A program made the translations under genes and the position numbers. The notes below the pieces were generated by a model. The model worked only from the letters and a program-made list of their open reading frames with translations. It made no database searches and was not told the origin of the DNA. Positions 24,601-35,819 of a DNA stretch of 64,000 bases are shown here, one piece after another. The first letter of the stretch is position 1; every line of letters begins with the position of its first letter. The DNA is from Halocafeteria seosinensis (Eukaryota > Sar > Bigyra > Bicosoecida): NCBI GenBank assembly GCA_001687465.1, contig LVLI01000101.1, forward strand, positions 331,125 to 395,124, given 5' to 3'.

Positions 24601-25275
24601 AGCGGGTCCGTTCAAGGGAAAGTGTTGTGCGATGGAGCTACTCTAGTCAAGAGTATTCCGGCATTATCTGATGGGATCGAACTTGCTGTAGAGATTCTTG
24701 AGCAGCCTGAAACTCCAAACGTGCATGACATTCTCATCACTGTCGCGTTTATGCGTAGGAGTAAGAACGGTTATTCGTGCCTCCAAGTGGTACCTGACTT
24801 GCTGCTTAACAAAAAAATTACTGTAGATGAGCTGTTGAGACTACTTGAGCAAAGGAAACGAGAATGGTTGCCCGGGTCTTTTGTGGAAGTAGAAAACACG
24901 GAGAAAGGTATAGAAGAGAAGTTCCAGTTGGCAAAATGCAACAAGAACGTTCTAGCAAATCCAACTAAACCTGCCATCAAACGTCTGCGTTGGTGCTTGG
25001 TGAGTTTATTCGTTCTGTGATAAGTGTGATCTTTACGTTTCTTGAGTCTCTTATTTGTCGCACAGCCTCCTCTTGAAAACACCGTGTTTACCTTCCCTTT
25101 GGCGTTACGGGACCAATGCGCATTACTCGTAGAAGACGCGGATCTACTCGGAGACGAGGCATCAACGGCAAGTACTTCTAAGGGCAGCGAGTACACCAAT
25201 GGTATTCGGGCACAATCGCCCAAAGTAGCCCAACTTAAGCATCCAGCCCAGCACAACACTCTACGGTTAGGTTGA
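21646..25275 (+). CDS. Ubiquitin-specific protease, USP7/USP47 type
   Basis: Exons 21646-21913, 21992-22637, 22703-24130, 24187-24435, 24510-24999 and 25066-25275 give 1096 residues. The catalytic Cys box is GLNNQGATCYLNSMLQ (Cys ~93), formed across the first splice junction. The His box is HIGGSHGGHYITYV (His ~361), followed by WLELNDAVV with the usual Asn/Asp. Two CxxC pairs (LTCLSCRN and LECEHCGQ) fit the zinc-ribbon fingers of the USP fold. The long C-terminal half has ubiquitin-like segments (VNKFHCKYNSNGAQIKAENK; LKDGSILHVC), as in USP7 and USP47. The enzyme cleaves ubiquitin from protein substrates. It ends 43 bp from the convergent pICln gene. Catalytic residues are intact; the subfamily call is less certain than the family. 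Confidence 0.9.
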
Positions 25276-25318
25276 GGAGACTTGCCTGAGTCTTCAGCTT
25301 CAGTCGTTAACTACTGAT

Positions 25319-26174
25319 CTACTGATTATCATCTTCCGCATCATCAAACTGTCCATCTTGGAAGTCGTCCCCAATCTTATCCTGCATCAAACAGTCATCA
25401 GAGTGTTGCCCCGTCTATTGCTTCGAAAAATGAGGCAATCTCTTACACTTATCTCTTCGGAGCCTTCCAGGTCAAGTTTAGAGTCCAAATCAGCTAGAGC
25501 ATCATTCTGCTCTGGGGTCAAATTCACTTCATCCTCGTTGAAGATAAAATTGCCGCCTTCTCCGTCATCATCTGCACGTTTGGAAGAGGGTGTAGAATGA
25601 AGCCAGTAATCAGTCGATCAACCAAGTGCATATATGCACCTTACCTTCCATATCACTGTCTGGGTGAAGTTCGGCTCCTTTGGAAAGCGCTTCAAATAGG
25701 GAGTTTACTGCATCTACGACCAAGTGTATGAGGGCATTTTCTCATCATATATACAACCAGGACGGACGTACATTGCTCTGGATCATCGGGGATTATGAGC
25801 ATGACTTCATCGATATCATCATCATGGACGAGAGTGGTTCCATTATCGTCTTGTAGGAGAAGATGGCAGTAAATACAGGGCTGAGAGGAGATATTGGGGT
25901 CCTTTGACGTGGCATGAAGAGACAGCATGCGGTAATTCATCTGAAATCCGGGCATGGAGCCACTTTGGGAAGGGTTTTCATGCCGGAAATAGATGTATTC
26001 AGAGGTGATAAATAGCTTCCCGTGGCCTAGGTCCTTGTCCGAACCCGTGCGTATTGTCACACATGCACTATGGAAGACTTCCTCCTCGCCGTGGAGCGTG
26101 ATATCCTGAGCATTGGTACCATTATGTGTGAATAGGGAGTCCTCTGAGACATCCAATCGCTGAAATAAAGCCAT
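25319..26174 (-). CDS. CLNS1A: pICln, methylosome / Sm-protein assembly chaperone
   Basis: Exons 26174-25772, 25713-25645, 25571-25447 and 25381-25319 give 219 residues, near the usual length. The N-terminal PH-like fold is clear: GKLFITSEYIYFRHE, a SLHATSKDP strand with PCIYCHLLLQ, and the acidic loop ending IDEVMLIIPDDPEQ. The short helix VNSLFEALSKGAELHPD then leads into a very acidic C-terminus. pICln holds Sm proteins in the cytosol and presents them to PRMT5 and the SMN complex for snRNP assembly. That suits a genome with many introns. Its start lies 112 bp from that of the divergent mitochondrial release factor. Confidence 0.9.
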
Positions 26175-26286
26175 TTTTGCGCCTGTGGTTTGTGTTGTGC
26201 TGTAATAAGAACGTATCAAATCAAAACCTGCATATACTTCTGTATTGTTAGTTAATTAGTTTAATCAGACATTGTGTTTGTCCACA
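26175..26286. promoter_or_regulatory. Compact divergent promoter (pICln / mtRF1)
   Basis: Only 112 bp separate the two opposing start codons, so 5' UTRs and promoters of both genes must be very short or overlap. The sequence is A/T-rich (near 26231-26262). No specific factor site is recognised. Confidence 0.45.
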
Positions 26287-27654
26287 ATGCATTTAGGAAG
26301 GTTTCATTTGTCCTCATTACGACGCTCATGCTGCCCATGGAGGTGGTATACATGCCAGACAAGGGGACATTGCAGCCATAACGTGGTGTCAAAGCCGCCA
26401 TTACAGCGTCCCAGAGTCATACAGATACCCACAACAACGATACAGACAACTTCAAGATGTGGGTACTTCTCAAGCGCCATTTACGAGCAACTCGAAGCAC
26501 TCAAGCGAAGGTACGAGGAATTAGACCATCAGTTGACAACCAACCAGCTGCAGCCGGAGGAATTGCCCAAAGTATCGAGGGAACATAACGAACTGTCAAA
26601 GGCAGTGGAAGTAATTAATCGACTCGAGAATAAGAAAGCCGAAGAGGAGGAACTAAACCAACTCATAGAGAATAAGACTGAGCAAAGTGAGGAGGACCAA
26701 GAGTTAGTCGCCATGGCTCACGATGAACTCCCCGGTGTGCAGGAAGAGGTAGCGGAATTAGAAGATGAGGTGCGGCGTTTGCTGTTACCAAGGGACGAAA
26801 TGGACCGAAGAGATGCTATTCTAGAAGTGCGTGCTGGAACGGGAGGAGAGGAAGCCTGCTTATTTGCGTCAGAACTTTTTCAGATGTACGCGGGCGCCTC
26901 CAAACTACAGGACGGATGGTCGTTTAAGGAGATGGAAGTCCATGAGTCATCCGAAGGAGGAGTACGGGAAGCATCAGCAGAAGTATCGGGGACTGTTTAC
27001 GGCAAAATGAAATTCGAAATAGGTACTCACCGTGTACAAAGAGTTCCGAAAACCGAATCAGGAGGAAGATTACATACGTCGGCAGCTACTGTAGCCGTGT
27101 TGCCCCGAGCAGAGGCTGTAGAAGTCGAAATAAGGGATGCAGATCTCCGGATAGATACATTTCGTTCCTCCGGAGCGGGTGGGCAACATGTGAATACTAC
27201 GGATTCTGCAGTTAGGATAACACATTTACCCACAGGCACAGTGGTCGCTTGCCAGAGCGAGCGCTCTCAACATCGCAATCGTTCACGAGCAATGCAAGCG
27301 CTTCGTACTAAAATATTTGAGGAAGAAAGAAGAAAGCAGCAACAGCAGAAGGCGGATATGCGGCGCAGTCAATTGGGTAGTGGTGATCGCTCGGAAAGAA
27401 TTCGGACGTACAACTTTGCGCAAGACCGCGTCACCGACCATCGGATCGGATTAACAAAGTACGTTCGTATGAAACCTTACCAGAAATTTAGTGTATCTCC
27501 TTTTTGTATACCCCGAATTTGCAATTTCTATCATTACAGGCATGGTATAGAGCGCATGCTCCGAGGAGAGATGATGGATGAGTTTTGGACCGTGTTGCAA
27601 AAAAGGCACGAAGATGAAATGTTGGCTCAATTAGAAGATGAGGGAACAAAGTGA
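26287..27654 (+). CDS. MTRF1: Mitochondrial peptide chain release factor RF1
   Basis: Exons 26287-27458 and 27540-27654 give 428 residues. The first ~65 residues are rich in Arg/Ser/Thr and lack acids, as in a mitochondrial presequence. The GGQ motif ([19 protein letters not shown]298-G299-Q300) enters the peptidyl-transferase centre. Also seen are the RF1 hallmarks [41 protein letters not shown] and [20 protein letters not shown]. It terminates mitochondrial (or, if present, plastid) translation at UAA/UAG. The 81-nt intron has a length divisible by three and no stop, so an unspliced transcript would encode 27 extra residues just before the conserved C-terminal helix. RF1 conservation argues that it is spliced out. 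Confidence 0.93.
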   Translation: MHLGRFHLSSLRRSCCPWRWYTCQTRGHCSHNVVSKPPLQRPRVIQIPTTTIQTTSRCGYFSSAIYEQLEALKRRYEELDHQLTTNQLQPEELPKVSREHNELSKAVEVINRLENKKAEEEELNQLIENKTEQSEEDQELVAMAHDELPGVQEEVAELEDEVRRLLLPRDEMDRRDAILEVRAGTGGEEACLFASELFQMYAGASKLQDGWSFKEMEVHESSEGGVREASAEVSGTVYGKMKFEIGTHRVQRVPKTESGGRLHTSAATVAVLPRAEAVEVEIRDADLRIDTFRSSGAGGQHVNTTDSAVRITHLPTGTVVACQSERSQHRNRSRAMQALRTKIFEEERRKQQQQKADMRRSQLGSGDRSERIRTYNFAQDRVTDHRIGLTKYVRMKPYQKFSVSPFCIPRICNFYHYRHGIERMLRGEMMDEFWTVLQKRHEDEMLAQLEDEGTK

Positions 27655-27793
27655 TGTACTAACGGATACAGCAGATTGTATAAGGTCGTACATTCGCACT
27701 ATTGAACGCCAAACTAACTAAAGAAGGAAGCACCGCGAGTAAGCGTAATTAGTGGGCATATAACTACTCGTGAAGGAGCAGTGGCTGGACGTT

Positions 27794-28807
27794 TTATCGC
27801 TTCATATCATCAACCCATTTTTGTATCAAGTCCTCAAACGCTTTTTTGTTGGACCGGACTAACTTTTTGCATTCTTCAGCAACCGAACCACTCGTTTCTG
27901 TGCTAACCTCCCACTCGTAATCTCCTCCGGCATCATCTGCCAAGTCGGGGAACTCTACACTTCCCTTTGCTAAAATTTCTTGATCTTCATCATCCGTATC
28001 TGCTTTCTCCTCCTGAGATGGTTTCGCTACGCCCCACTTTAGTTCGACGTGATATTCGAATCCAGGTTTACACTGCCAGAAGGAAGCAATAGAGTAAAGG
28101 TATCAGACAGTTTGCAAAATACGCATATAGTCGCTAATCCTACCTTTTGTCTAACGTATACAACGGATGCGGATCCAGAACAGCGTATCACCTTCCGGAC
28201 GAATGCTACACATTCTCCATGCTCGTTTAGTGTAACGGGAAATCGAAGACCTTTGAGCCTCTTCTTCAGCTCCGATGTGGCCCACGAGGAGACGTCTCTA
28301 TCTTCCCTGTGTCACAAAGTTAAACAATCAGACGCATATTGTCGGAACCACCAAGCGTGTAGCTGTTTGGGTTTATACATACCAAGTACCAGCAGTATTC
28401 CACACACTGCCTCCTTGAGCTTGCGAGAGAGGGATCCCTCCGTAGGACGACATGGACTCAGCCTGCGTCATTCCGTTGTTGGGACTCGGGCTGGCTCCTG
28501 TCGAAATCGGTTTGGGTGCCGTCGATACCCCTAGTCGCTCTAATTCTTCCCCACGTTGCTTCATTTCGGCCGCCCACTGGTAATGGCGTGATTCCTTGGG
28601 GGCCTTTTGTCCCTGTTGTTGCTTAGATCCATCCTCTAGCTCCTCATCTGCATCATCACTGTCCTCTACTGTATTCTCCATGTTGGTATCTGCCTTACTG
28701 GCTGCCTTAGCGCCGGTGTCGGCCGGCGAAGAGGCTCCTGTTTCGGCTGCCATGGCTTCGCCACTGGTGGCTTGAGGAGTGTCTGTTTGCTGCTCCGTAG
28801 ACGCCAT
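27794..28807 (-). CDS. Aha1 N-terminal-domain Hsp90 co-chaperone-like protein
   Basis: Exons 28807-28383, 28306-28144 and 28072-27794 give 288 residues. The first ~95 residues are acidic and low-complexity, with Ala/Ser/Glu/Asp runs. A helical segment (ESRHYQWAAEMKQRGEELER) follows. From ~residue 138 the Aha1-N pattern appears: SVWNTAGTWEDRDVSSWATS (family WN...WEERD...WA), KKRLKGLRF, YHVELKWGVA, GSVEFPDLAD and a C-terminal helix. Aha1 binds the Hsp90 middle domain and stimulates its ATPase. The C-terminal Aha1 (Bet v1-like) domain is absent, so this resembles the short, Hch1-type form with a long disordered N-terminal extension. It is divergent from the LRR gene. Confidence 0.75.
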
Positions 28808-29083
28808 TATACCACCCAACCAATGACGAATGTACCACTCTACTATGCTCAATAAGTGCATAAATAACTAACCTAACTATGTAACTTAAAACGGAGAGAA
28901 CAGAGGCATCAAAACAACCACTTTTGAGGAGTAAATGAAGTAAGGGAGCGAAAGTTGTAGAACAATCGAACACTACTTGGTCTCAGACCACAGGGGTTGA
29001 ATGATTGCTACCATATGATAGATATTTTACCTGAGGATTTAATTTGCACGTAGTCGGTCGGTTGGAATCATGGTGGTTCCACC

Positions 29084-29813
29084 ATGAGGGTGATGAATTA
29101 TACAGCTGTATATACGGCGAAAAAGTCATGGAAAGTCCTGAAACCTCAGTGGTTTAGTCGACATTGTATGCCCCAACCCACATAACAGTAGCTGCAGCAC
29201 ATGTCACTGTTCCAATAAATTGTCTACCGTATTGGTATTGGTTTGCAGATGCTGCTGGTGGAACTACAGCGCATTCGTTGGCTGAAGCGTACCAACTTCG
29301 CCATAATGTGACCAACTTGGAACTCAAAGGTCATAGTGACCTCATGTGCCAAAACTTGATGTGTGAGAAAGTTGGACTCGCATGTGCGTGTCGCTTAGCC
29401 CTGAGAGTTACGCAAATTCCTCAGTTGAAACACCTGGATGTTTCTGACAACGGGTTAGACGTGCTGCCGGATGCTATATTCGACTTGGCCAACTTGGAAA
29501 CGCTGCGTCTACGTGGTATGTACAGCTTGCAGCAGCGAGGACACCATTTCTGCTCCGTTCCTCAACGTTTTAAGGTCACATTTTTTCTTCTTCTGTAGCA
29601 GGCAACAAACTGAGGGAAATAAGCCCGCTTGTATCAAAGCTAAACAACTTGCGGACGCTGGATGTGGGTTTCAACCAGCTTACAGCATTGCCCTTGAATA
29701 GCTTATCTTGCTTACCTGCCCTTGAAGAAGTAAAAGCTGACAATAATTCTGTTGAGCTTGCAAATTCACTACAGGGAAGTGGACTGCTGCAAAATGGCGT
29801 CATCAGACTGTAA
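29084..29813 (+). CDS. Small leucine-rich-repeat protein
   Basis: Exons 29084-29165, 29249-29329, 29399-29515 and 29602-29813 give 163 residues. Four to five LRRs are visible: VTNLELKALRVTQIPQ, LKHLDVSDNGLDVLPDAIFD, LANLETLRLRGNKLREISPL, LNNLRTLDVGFNQLTALPLN and LPALEEVKADNN. The plant/SDS22-like spacing is regular across the splice junctions, which supports the exon choice. The donor at 29330 (GTCATA) is weak. There is no signal peptide, membrane span or partner domain. The role is probably protein-protein contact; LRR proteins this small also occur as dynein or ciliary accessories, but nothing here specifies that. Confidence 0.7.
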
Positions 29814-30556
29814 TAATGTTTCGGACGTAGCGAGTCCAGTCCCCTGGTATTTTAAAAAATGCTCTGGAGAACCGCGCACTAATCAGTGTCTAATATTGGA
29901 ATAGACTTGTATTATTTAAGTATTTGATGATGCGTATGCGCTTGGTTTAGAGCTTTTGTGACTGCTCGTTGTGTAGGCTCGAAGACGTCGCGAGAAACCT
30001 TGAAGTTCGTCATTCACGGTACTAAAGCACATACCCAGCACTGTTTCACCGGGAGCGATGGACAACCATAATGAATGCACTTGCTTTCGATATGCGTTTG
30101 CGTCAGTGATAGATAGGAAAATAGTACTTCTTGTATGAGCATACTAACAAACTGCATTCAGATAGCAGCGCTTTGGGTTCGGGAAGTTAACAAAAGTACT
30201 ATTACGTACGTACAGTTAGTCTTTTGTAGGGAACGCGTGAGCGGAGGTCATCCTTACTCAACTGTTCATATAGCCAGAGTTACCTTGACTTGCAACGATG
30301 GGCCGGCCATGGACCTCCAAACTCCGGGTGCGGGAATGACGGTACGAGGCAACAATATCCTTGTTTTTGAGTAATTAAAAGAATTGATAGAGAATGACGT
30401 ACATGGTCCTTATGCACGTTACTAAGGCATTTCTAGAAAGCCCATTTGTGACAAGCGATGCGTATATGACCCGTTGTGTCCCGTAGTTGGAGTCCATTGC
30501 GCAGAGAACAATAGCGGCATTAGGGAGTCTCTGATAGTACCGGAAGCCTACTAGTC
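29814..30556. other. Intergenic, no supported gene
   Basis: This lies between two plus-strand genes (743 bp). The frame 30135-30374 has no family signature. I see no RNA gene or repeat. Confidence 0.5.
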
Positions 30557-32029
30557 ATGGGGGCGTGTTTCTCGGCTGTTGATGAGGCCAAGGAGGAGCT
30601 TATCATTGTTATGCCCCCTGAAGAGTGCAAGAAGGTCCTGGAGATGTATGGCACCTTTTGTGAGAGGCTGAAATTCACCCAGCGGGAGACGCTGTGGATG
30701 TACCAAAAAGTAAGCCATATTGGTCCATTCCACAGCACACACTAATATATGCTGATGGAATAAAATATGCGGATCCGTCGCAGTACAAGAGAGTGGACAG
30801 ACATAAACGAGGGATGTTAACAGCGGCAGATCTTCGTTTGTATTTCGAAGTTACTGACAAAGAATTTGGAGATAAATGTAAGCCATGAATGTTAATGCAG
30901 CCTTCGAATCCCTGGATGATGTGTGTTACATTGGCTTATAACCTTCCAGTCTTTTCTGTGTGGCTACAAGAGGACGAATATGTAGTAAGTATGGTTCGGA
31001 GTATGTTTCCAGCGTACAACTTGGTGGCAATTTTTTTGCAGGATTTCAAAGGGTTCATGTTTTGGGTATGGAATATCTGTACGGCCTCTAGGTCAGAATT
31101 GAAGTACTTTCTTTACTTAACCTATGATTCGGAGCAATCTGGAACACTGAAGGCAGATGATGTCATTGCGATATTTCAAGATGTATGTGTAACAGCGGTA
31201 TATTGGGTTGTTTATTCGAATTTCATCTACCGTATATTACGTGCAGACGTTTGGTAAATCTTGGGAAAGTCATCGAGGTGCCCAAGCTATTATACCGTTA
31301 TTTCTGCAAGTAAGAGTTTCAATCATTTGTCCTCGCCGTTTCACATGAGCTCAACATGAGATAACTGATTCCCAGACGTCACTGCATCTTGAATACGTAA
31401 CGGAGGACCTAACGGCGGACAAGTTTGCTTACCTATGCGATCGGGCAGATATCCTGGCCTATCCACTCTTCAATGTGATGTCAAAGATAATCGGCCTGTT
31501 GGGCGGCACTAGACATTGGAATATGAAAATTGCGACGAAACGGCAAATTCTGCAAGACAAAGAGGCAGTCAAGAAATTGAAGCAGAATTTAGAGGAACTT
31601 AACGGAAACAAATCGAAATTAAAGTCTCTTACCATTCTCCCATCAGGCGTCATTGGGCCTAGCTATCTGAGTTTGACGGAAGCCGAAATATTAATTGAAA
31701 AATTGAAGCGAGAGAGGTTTAAGAATACCAAAGCGATAGCGGACGACCAAAAGGAAACTGGTGGTGTGAGCCCTGAAGGCAGCCAGGTATCTCAGATCAG
31801 CTTCGCGTCAGCACCGAATCCTCGAACATCAGGAGTACCTAAATCTCAAAGATTTCAGTTACTCCGAGGAGGCTTCTCTCAGAGAAATATGAAAGTTTCG
31901 CCCATTTCTGATAAAGGCAAGGGTCCTGAAACCCGTGTCGGCAGATCAACTTCGCTGAAAGAGCGACAGAGAACTCAGGCAAATAAGAATGTGGAAGCAA
32001 TGAGACAGGCAACGATGATGCGCCGCTGA
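30557..32029 (+). CDS. Myristoylatable EF-hand protein
   Basis: Exons 30557-30709, 30784-30877, 30950-30984, 31042-31182, 31247-31309 and 31376-32029 give 379 residues. The start MGACFSAVDEAK fits N-myristoylation with a neighbouring palmitoylatable Cys4. Two EF-hand-like helices follow: KRVDRHKRGMLTAADLRLYF, whose loop lacks most Ca2+ ligands, and LTYDSEQSGTLKADDVIAIF, whose loop has D, E, S and G in place and Asp at position 12. The arrangement, with EDEYVDFKGFMFWVWNICTA between them, recalls calcineurin-B-like folds. The C-terminal third is a basic coiled coil (KKLKQNLEELNGNKSKLKSL) and a Ser/Arg-rich tail. It is inferred to be a membrane-attached calcium or scaffold protein. No specific name is justified. 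Confidence 0.75.
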
Positions 32030-32083
32030 AGCAATGAGTCGCAATGGGTGATATTTGAGAGGTGTCGTGATCAATTCAAGCGG

Positions 32084-34201
32084 CTACCCAAAAGGATCAA
32101 GTATGTGTAGCCACCTGGAGGCAGATTCCTTCACCAACCTTGGAAGATCTACAGTGGGGGAGTCCACCCCGTTCCATCCAGTGACTACGTACTGGCCTTG
32201 CTCATTTGTTTTCACAGCTTTCACAACACTTTCGTGGGTTTTGCTAGCGTTTGCTTGTAATTCCTCGGGAGATATTTTCAGAGCAACCAAAATGTCTGCC
32301 CCAGTTCGCATAGAGACTGCTGCCCGGAGCTCAATCTTATCGATAATGTCGGTAGATCTGTTAGCTGGGAGCAGTCTCTCACTAATGCTTCTAGCTACTA
32401 TGGGTACTCCGCCAAAAAGTCTCTGCAACAAAAAGTTGAATCCAGAATAGGGAGGCTGGCGACAAAGAACAGGATCCAACTGACCATCTTCCAACCCGAG
32501 TTCTGAACCGAACTTCCTCCTATGCTCAAGCTCGTTTGCGTGTCCGTCTGCAGGGAGTCAATTGGTGACAGACCTTCTTCAGGGGCTTTGCTAGCCTGGG
32601 AGCGAGAGTTCCGGATTGTAAATGGGTCCTTTTTCTTTAATGTTAGGAATGAGACCATCTCAGGGTGTAACCTGCAGCAAGTTGATGGCAGGAATGTGGC
32701 TGATTTAGGCAGTTACCGCTCCCCCATTGTTCATGTACTACGTACCAGGTACCTTCTTCTAACCATCTCAATGAGTATCGATACGATTTCATACTATAAT
32801 GAACTGGAAGTGACACTGCACATCCAACTGAAGCACGTATAGCTTCTCTTCTCAACACTTCGTTGCCTCTCAACAGTACGAAACCGCTGGTTTCCTCAGC
32901 TTCTTCCAGCAGCCCCTTTTTCAAGCCATTCCACAACGCTCTTTTGCGATTAAATCCAAGCATCGCCTGTGCGGTTGCATTAAGAGAATGCGCACTCGTC
33001 GAGTCTAGATGCAGCGCCCCATAGTTAACCCGAACGATTTGGATGCGCGGATATAGCTCGCCCAGCCGCGGCCAGTGTTCTAACACGTTGGGAGCCCGCT
33101 CATCCGTACTGCCAATAGAAGAAGAACCTTCAACTATCACAATCTTCTCTACAAGAGGCAACGCCTCATGGACAAGTATGGGGAGAACAGCCAGGTCACT
33201 TGAGGACTCTATGGCAATTCCGAACAACACTTTTCGCAATCCTCCTTTCCGAGGTTTAAGTTTTAGTTGCCCACAAATTTGTTGCCAATCTGTTCCATTG
33301 TGGTTGCTGTCTATTTCAGTTCGAATATTTTCCAAAGTTGTTTGCTTTTCGGGATTTATAGTGCTCTGTAGCTCCAGTGCTGCTGACACTCTGTCGGCCG
33401 ATGTATCTAGCTCTGTTGGAATACTATGTTCGTCGTTCACAATCGAGCTATCCTCTCCAATGGTAAGACTCTCTGTCACATTGCGGTGGCCTGTGTTTCA
33501 TAAGGGTCAGCGAAGTTTGACAAGCGATTGAATGGGACAAACACTATCGTTGACGTACCTGGTTGGCCCACATCCTCAGTATTATCACGTTTTCCTTTCG
33601 TGCGTGTATTGCTTTCCGGTTCTTGGTTGTCCGACGCTGGCTGTGAGCTACGTACTGTATCGTTTAAAGTGGATTCATCTATATTATTGGTGGCCTTGGC
33701 GTCTTCCAACACCGCTTCCTGAGCCGAGCGCTTATTGGATTCCTCTTGACTTTCTGTCTCTGGCGTTGCACTGTCTTCATCATGAGCGATGGGCTGATCG
33801 GGAGAAACCTCATCATCCCCCAACCTTTGTGCTTGCTGGCTAGTTGCCTCTACAAAACCTGGTTCCTCTGTGGTATCTTTGCTTGTTTCGCTATCTGAAG
33901 AATCAAATTTTTCCACAAAGATATCTTCTTCGGGATCAGCTCCTATTGGAGTGCATTGATTCCCACTAATATCCAAGTCTTGCTTCAAGACTGCAGCATA
34001 TAATCGTGCGTACGCTTCGGTAATCGCTTCTGTTAACGCATGATCACCAATCTGACTTTTGAAGCGTTCAAATGGCGTCAAATCTCCTGCTCGTGGGCAT
34101 AGTCTTTGCTGATGTGATGGAACGAAAAGAAGAGGAACTGCTCCTAATAGGGTGACCAGAAGTATGGCAATGAACGCACATGTGCAGCGCATACAGGCCA
34201 T
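32084..34201 (-). CDS. Type II membrane glycosyltransferase-like protein (GT17-like)
   Basis: Exons 34201-33559, 33490-32746, 32671-32485 and 32422-32084 give 637 residues. Residues ~6-28 (CAFIAILLVTLLGAVPLLFV) form one N-terminal membrane span followed by a long acidic stem, as in Golgi glycosyltransferases. Residues ~285-470 loosely fit GT17 (the MGAT3 family): FGIAIESSSDLAVLPI, LVEKIVIVEGSSSIGS (family kfiivEs...f), FNRKRALWNGLKKGL, a strand at the usual acidic-motif position (FVLLRGNEVLRREAI), and SMKSYRYSLRW. The family's acidic SD.DE motif is replaced by RGNEV, so catalytic activity is doubtful. The last intron has a weaker GTCAGT donor. The topology is clear; the enzyme family is tentative. 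Confidence 0.55.
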
Positions 34202-34913
34202 TTTCTCTCTCTCTCTCTAAGCGGGCAATGGCTTGACCAATATTGCACGTATACAACCAAACAATACTCCTGCTTGATACCAAGCAGCTTTCCTGGGTCG
34301 AACACACCCTCGCTCCCTTTAATAGTGTAGCAATGTTGATTTATTCGGTCTCAATAGTGCGAACAAGTTGTGACACATCCGGGACAACGGGTCACATTTG
34401 AATTATAGACGGAGCCACCGGAGTCCAGCACGGGGGAAACAAAGAAGGTGATACATATCCGGAATATTTTATGGTTTGCGAGTTCATTGTAAACTTAAAT
34501 GGTATCTAAAATTAACTTGCTTGTTACTGCGTCAGCTAGTTCAGTCCAGAACCCGAGCTGTTAAGTTCTCCAAGTACACTTAGTTGGAATTTTGGCGAAC
34601 GGAGATGTCTTGAACTGAGTATTTGCACTATGCCTGTTGACTCAGTTGCCGACTTAGCATATAGCTAGTACGACCATTTCGACAAGTGACGGAGCCATTC
34701 TGGGGTCCGTTGCTACCAATCGTTCCAGAAGCACGTCTAGCGTCCAGTGCTCTTCATAGGAGGAACCGATACCTAGCCGTCCGAGTTTTCGCCTACCACC
34801 CGTCGCCACGGCCTACACATAGTTTCACTAATGTCTCTAGCATAGCTCCAATCGGTTCTGTGTAAAGCATAGACTTTAGTAGGCACTCCACTCATTTATT
34901 TAGGGCCGTCCTC
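34202..34913. other. Intergenic with short CT microsatellite
   Basis: This holds the promoter of the GT17-like gene and the 3' end of the WW gene. A (CT)7-type run at 34204-34218 lies immediately upstream of the start codon at 34201; on the coding strand it is a GA run in the 5' leader. Nothing else is seen. Confidence 0.5.
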
Positions 34914-35521
34914 TCACTTCTCGTCAGACTTTAGTTTGGTTTTCAGACGCTCCCATAAGATAGCTACTGGGCCGGGTTTATCAGGATCATCAATGTTAAG
35001 CTGCTCGGGCGGTACTTTGCTAGGATCGTCCCATGTGCACGCTTTCGTAGGGCGATGGAAAAAATACTCGCGGTCCCATGGAGGTTGCGTGACGTACTTT
35101 TCCCATAGACGTCCGTCCAATCCACGCACCAGTTTCGTTCCAGGAGGAGGCAGTTCATTCGCATCTACCTTTTGATATTTAAACTCTGTTGGCATTTTAT
35201 CTCTGCGATGGCCGTATGAATAGTGCAGCTCAGAGTGATTGCCCAGTTTCATGGAACTCACCTGTGCTCCATTGTTCGTGTATGGAAGTAAAAAGTATGG
35301 CCTGTTCCCGGGTCGATTTGCTCCACCCAAATCCCTTTATCCTCATCGCCTTCCGTTTCTTTGTCCTCTGCTGGTTTCTCATCGCTTTTATCAACCTTAC
35401 CACTGCTGGTACACATCCATTGCAAATGATAGACGGATGGCAACATTCTGGGTTGCAGAGCGAAAGTTCCTCCTAGCCGCCGCCTCCTCACCACCCTGAT
35501 TGACCGCACACTACGCATCAT
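34914..35521 (-). CDS. Two-WW-domain protein with presequence-like N-terminus
   Basis: Exons 35521-35262 and 35202-34914 give 182 residues. The first ~30 residues (MMRSVRSIRVVRRRRL...) are highly basic and acid-free, resembling a mitochondrial presequence. An acidic linker leads to a WW-like unit: IWVEQIDPGTGHTFYFHTRT, whose second signature residue is not obvious because the domain crosses the intron. A second unit is LWEKYVTQPPWDREYFFHRPTKACTWDDP, with W...YFF.....TWDDP spacing typical of WW folds. WW domains bind proline-rich ligands in the cytosol or nucleus; a mitochondrial WW protein would be unusual. No catalytic domain is present and no orthologue is recognised. Confidence 0.65.
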
Positions 35522-35819
35522 CGTTCACCAGCAGTACTGGTATTGGATCGGCCATCTATTGAAAAACAATGCACAAGATGGGCTAATTCCGCCAGTCGAC
35601 TAGTCATACCGTACAAACTTTTCTGCCATAAACAGGCTGCTTTTTGTTGTTTTTCTCAGAGGGTCCATGTAGGGAAGCTCGTGTCCCTTGCTCCATACTT
35701 CAACTTCAACGTTACTAGCAAGGCATGTGACATGACCACACACTATGGCATGGTTTACGCCGTCTTGTATAGTACTCTGCCCGTTTTTTAACAGGGAAAG
35801 ATAGTATACCGATAACAAG

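Noticed and set aside
30710-30735. 26-nt intron in the EF-hand gene (first AG after the donor)
   Set aside because: Too short for spliceosomal introns in this window; the AG at 30783 gives 74 nt and joins the EF-hand in frame.
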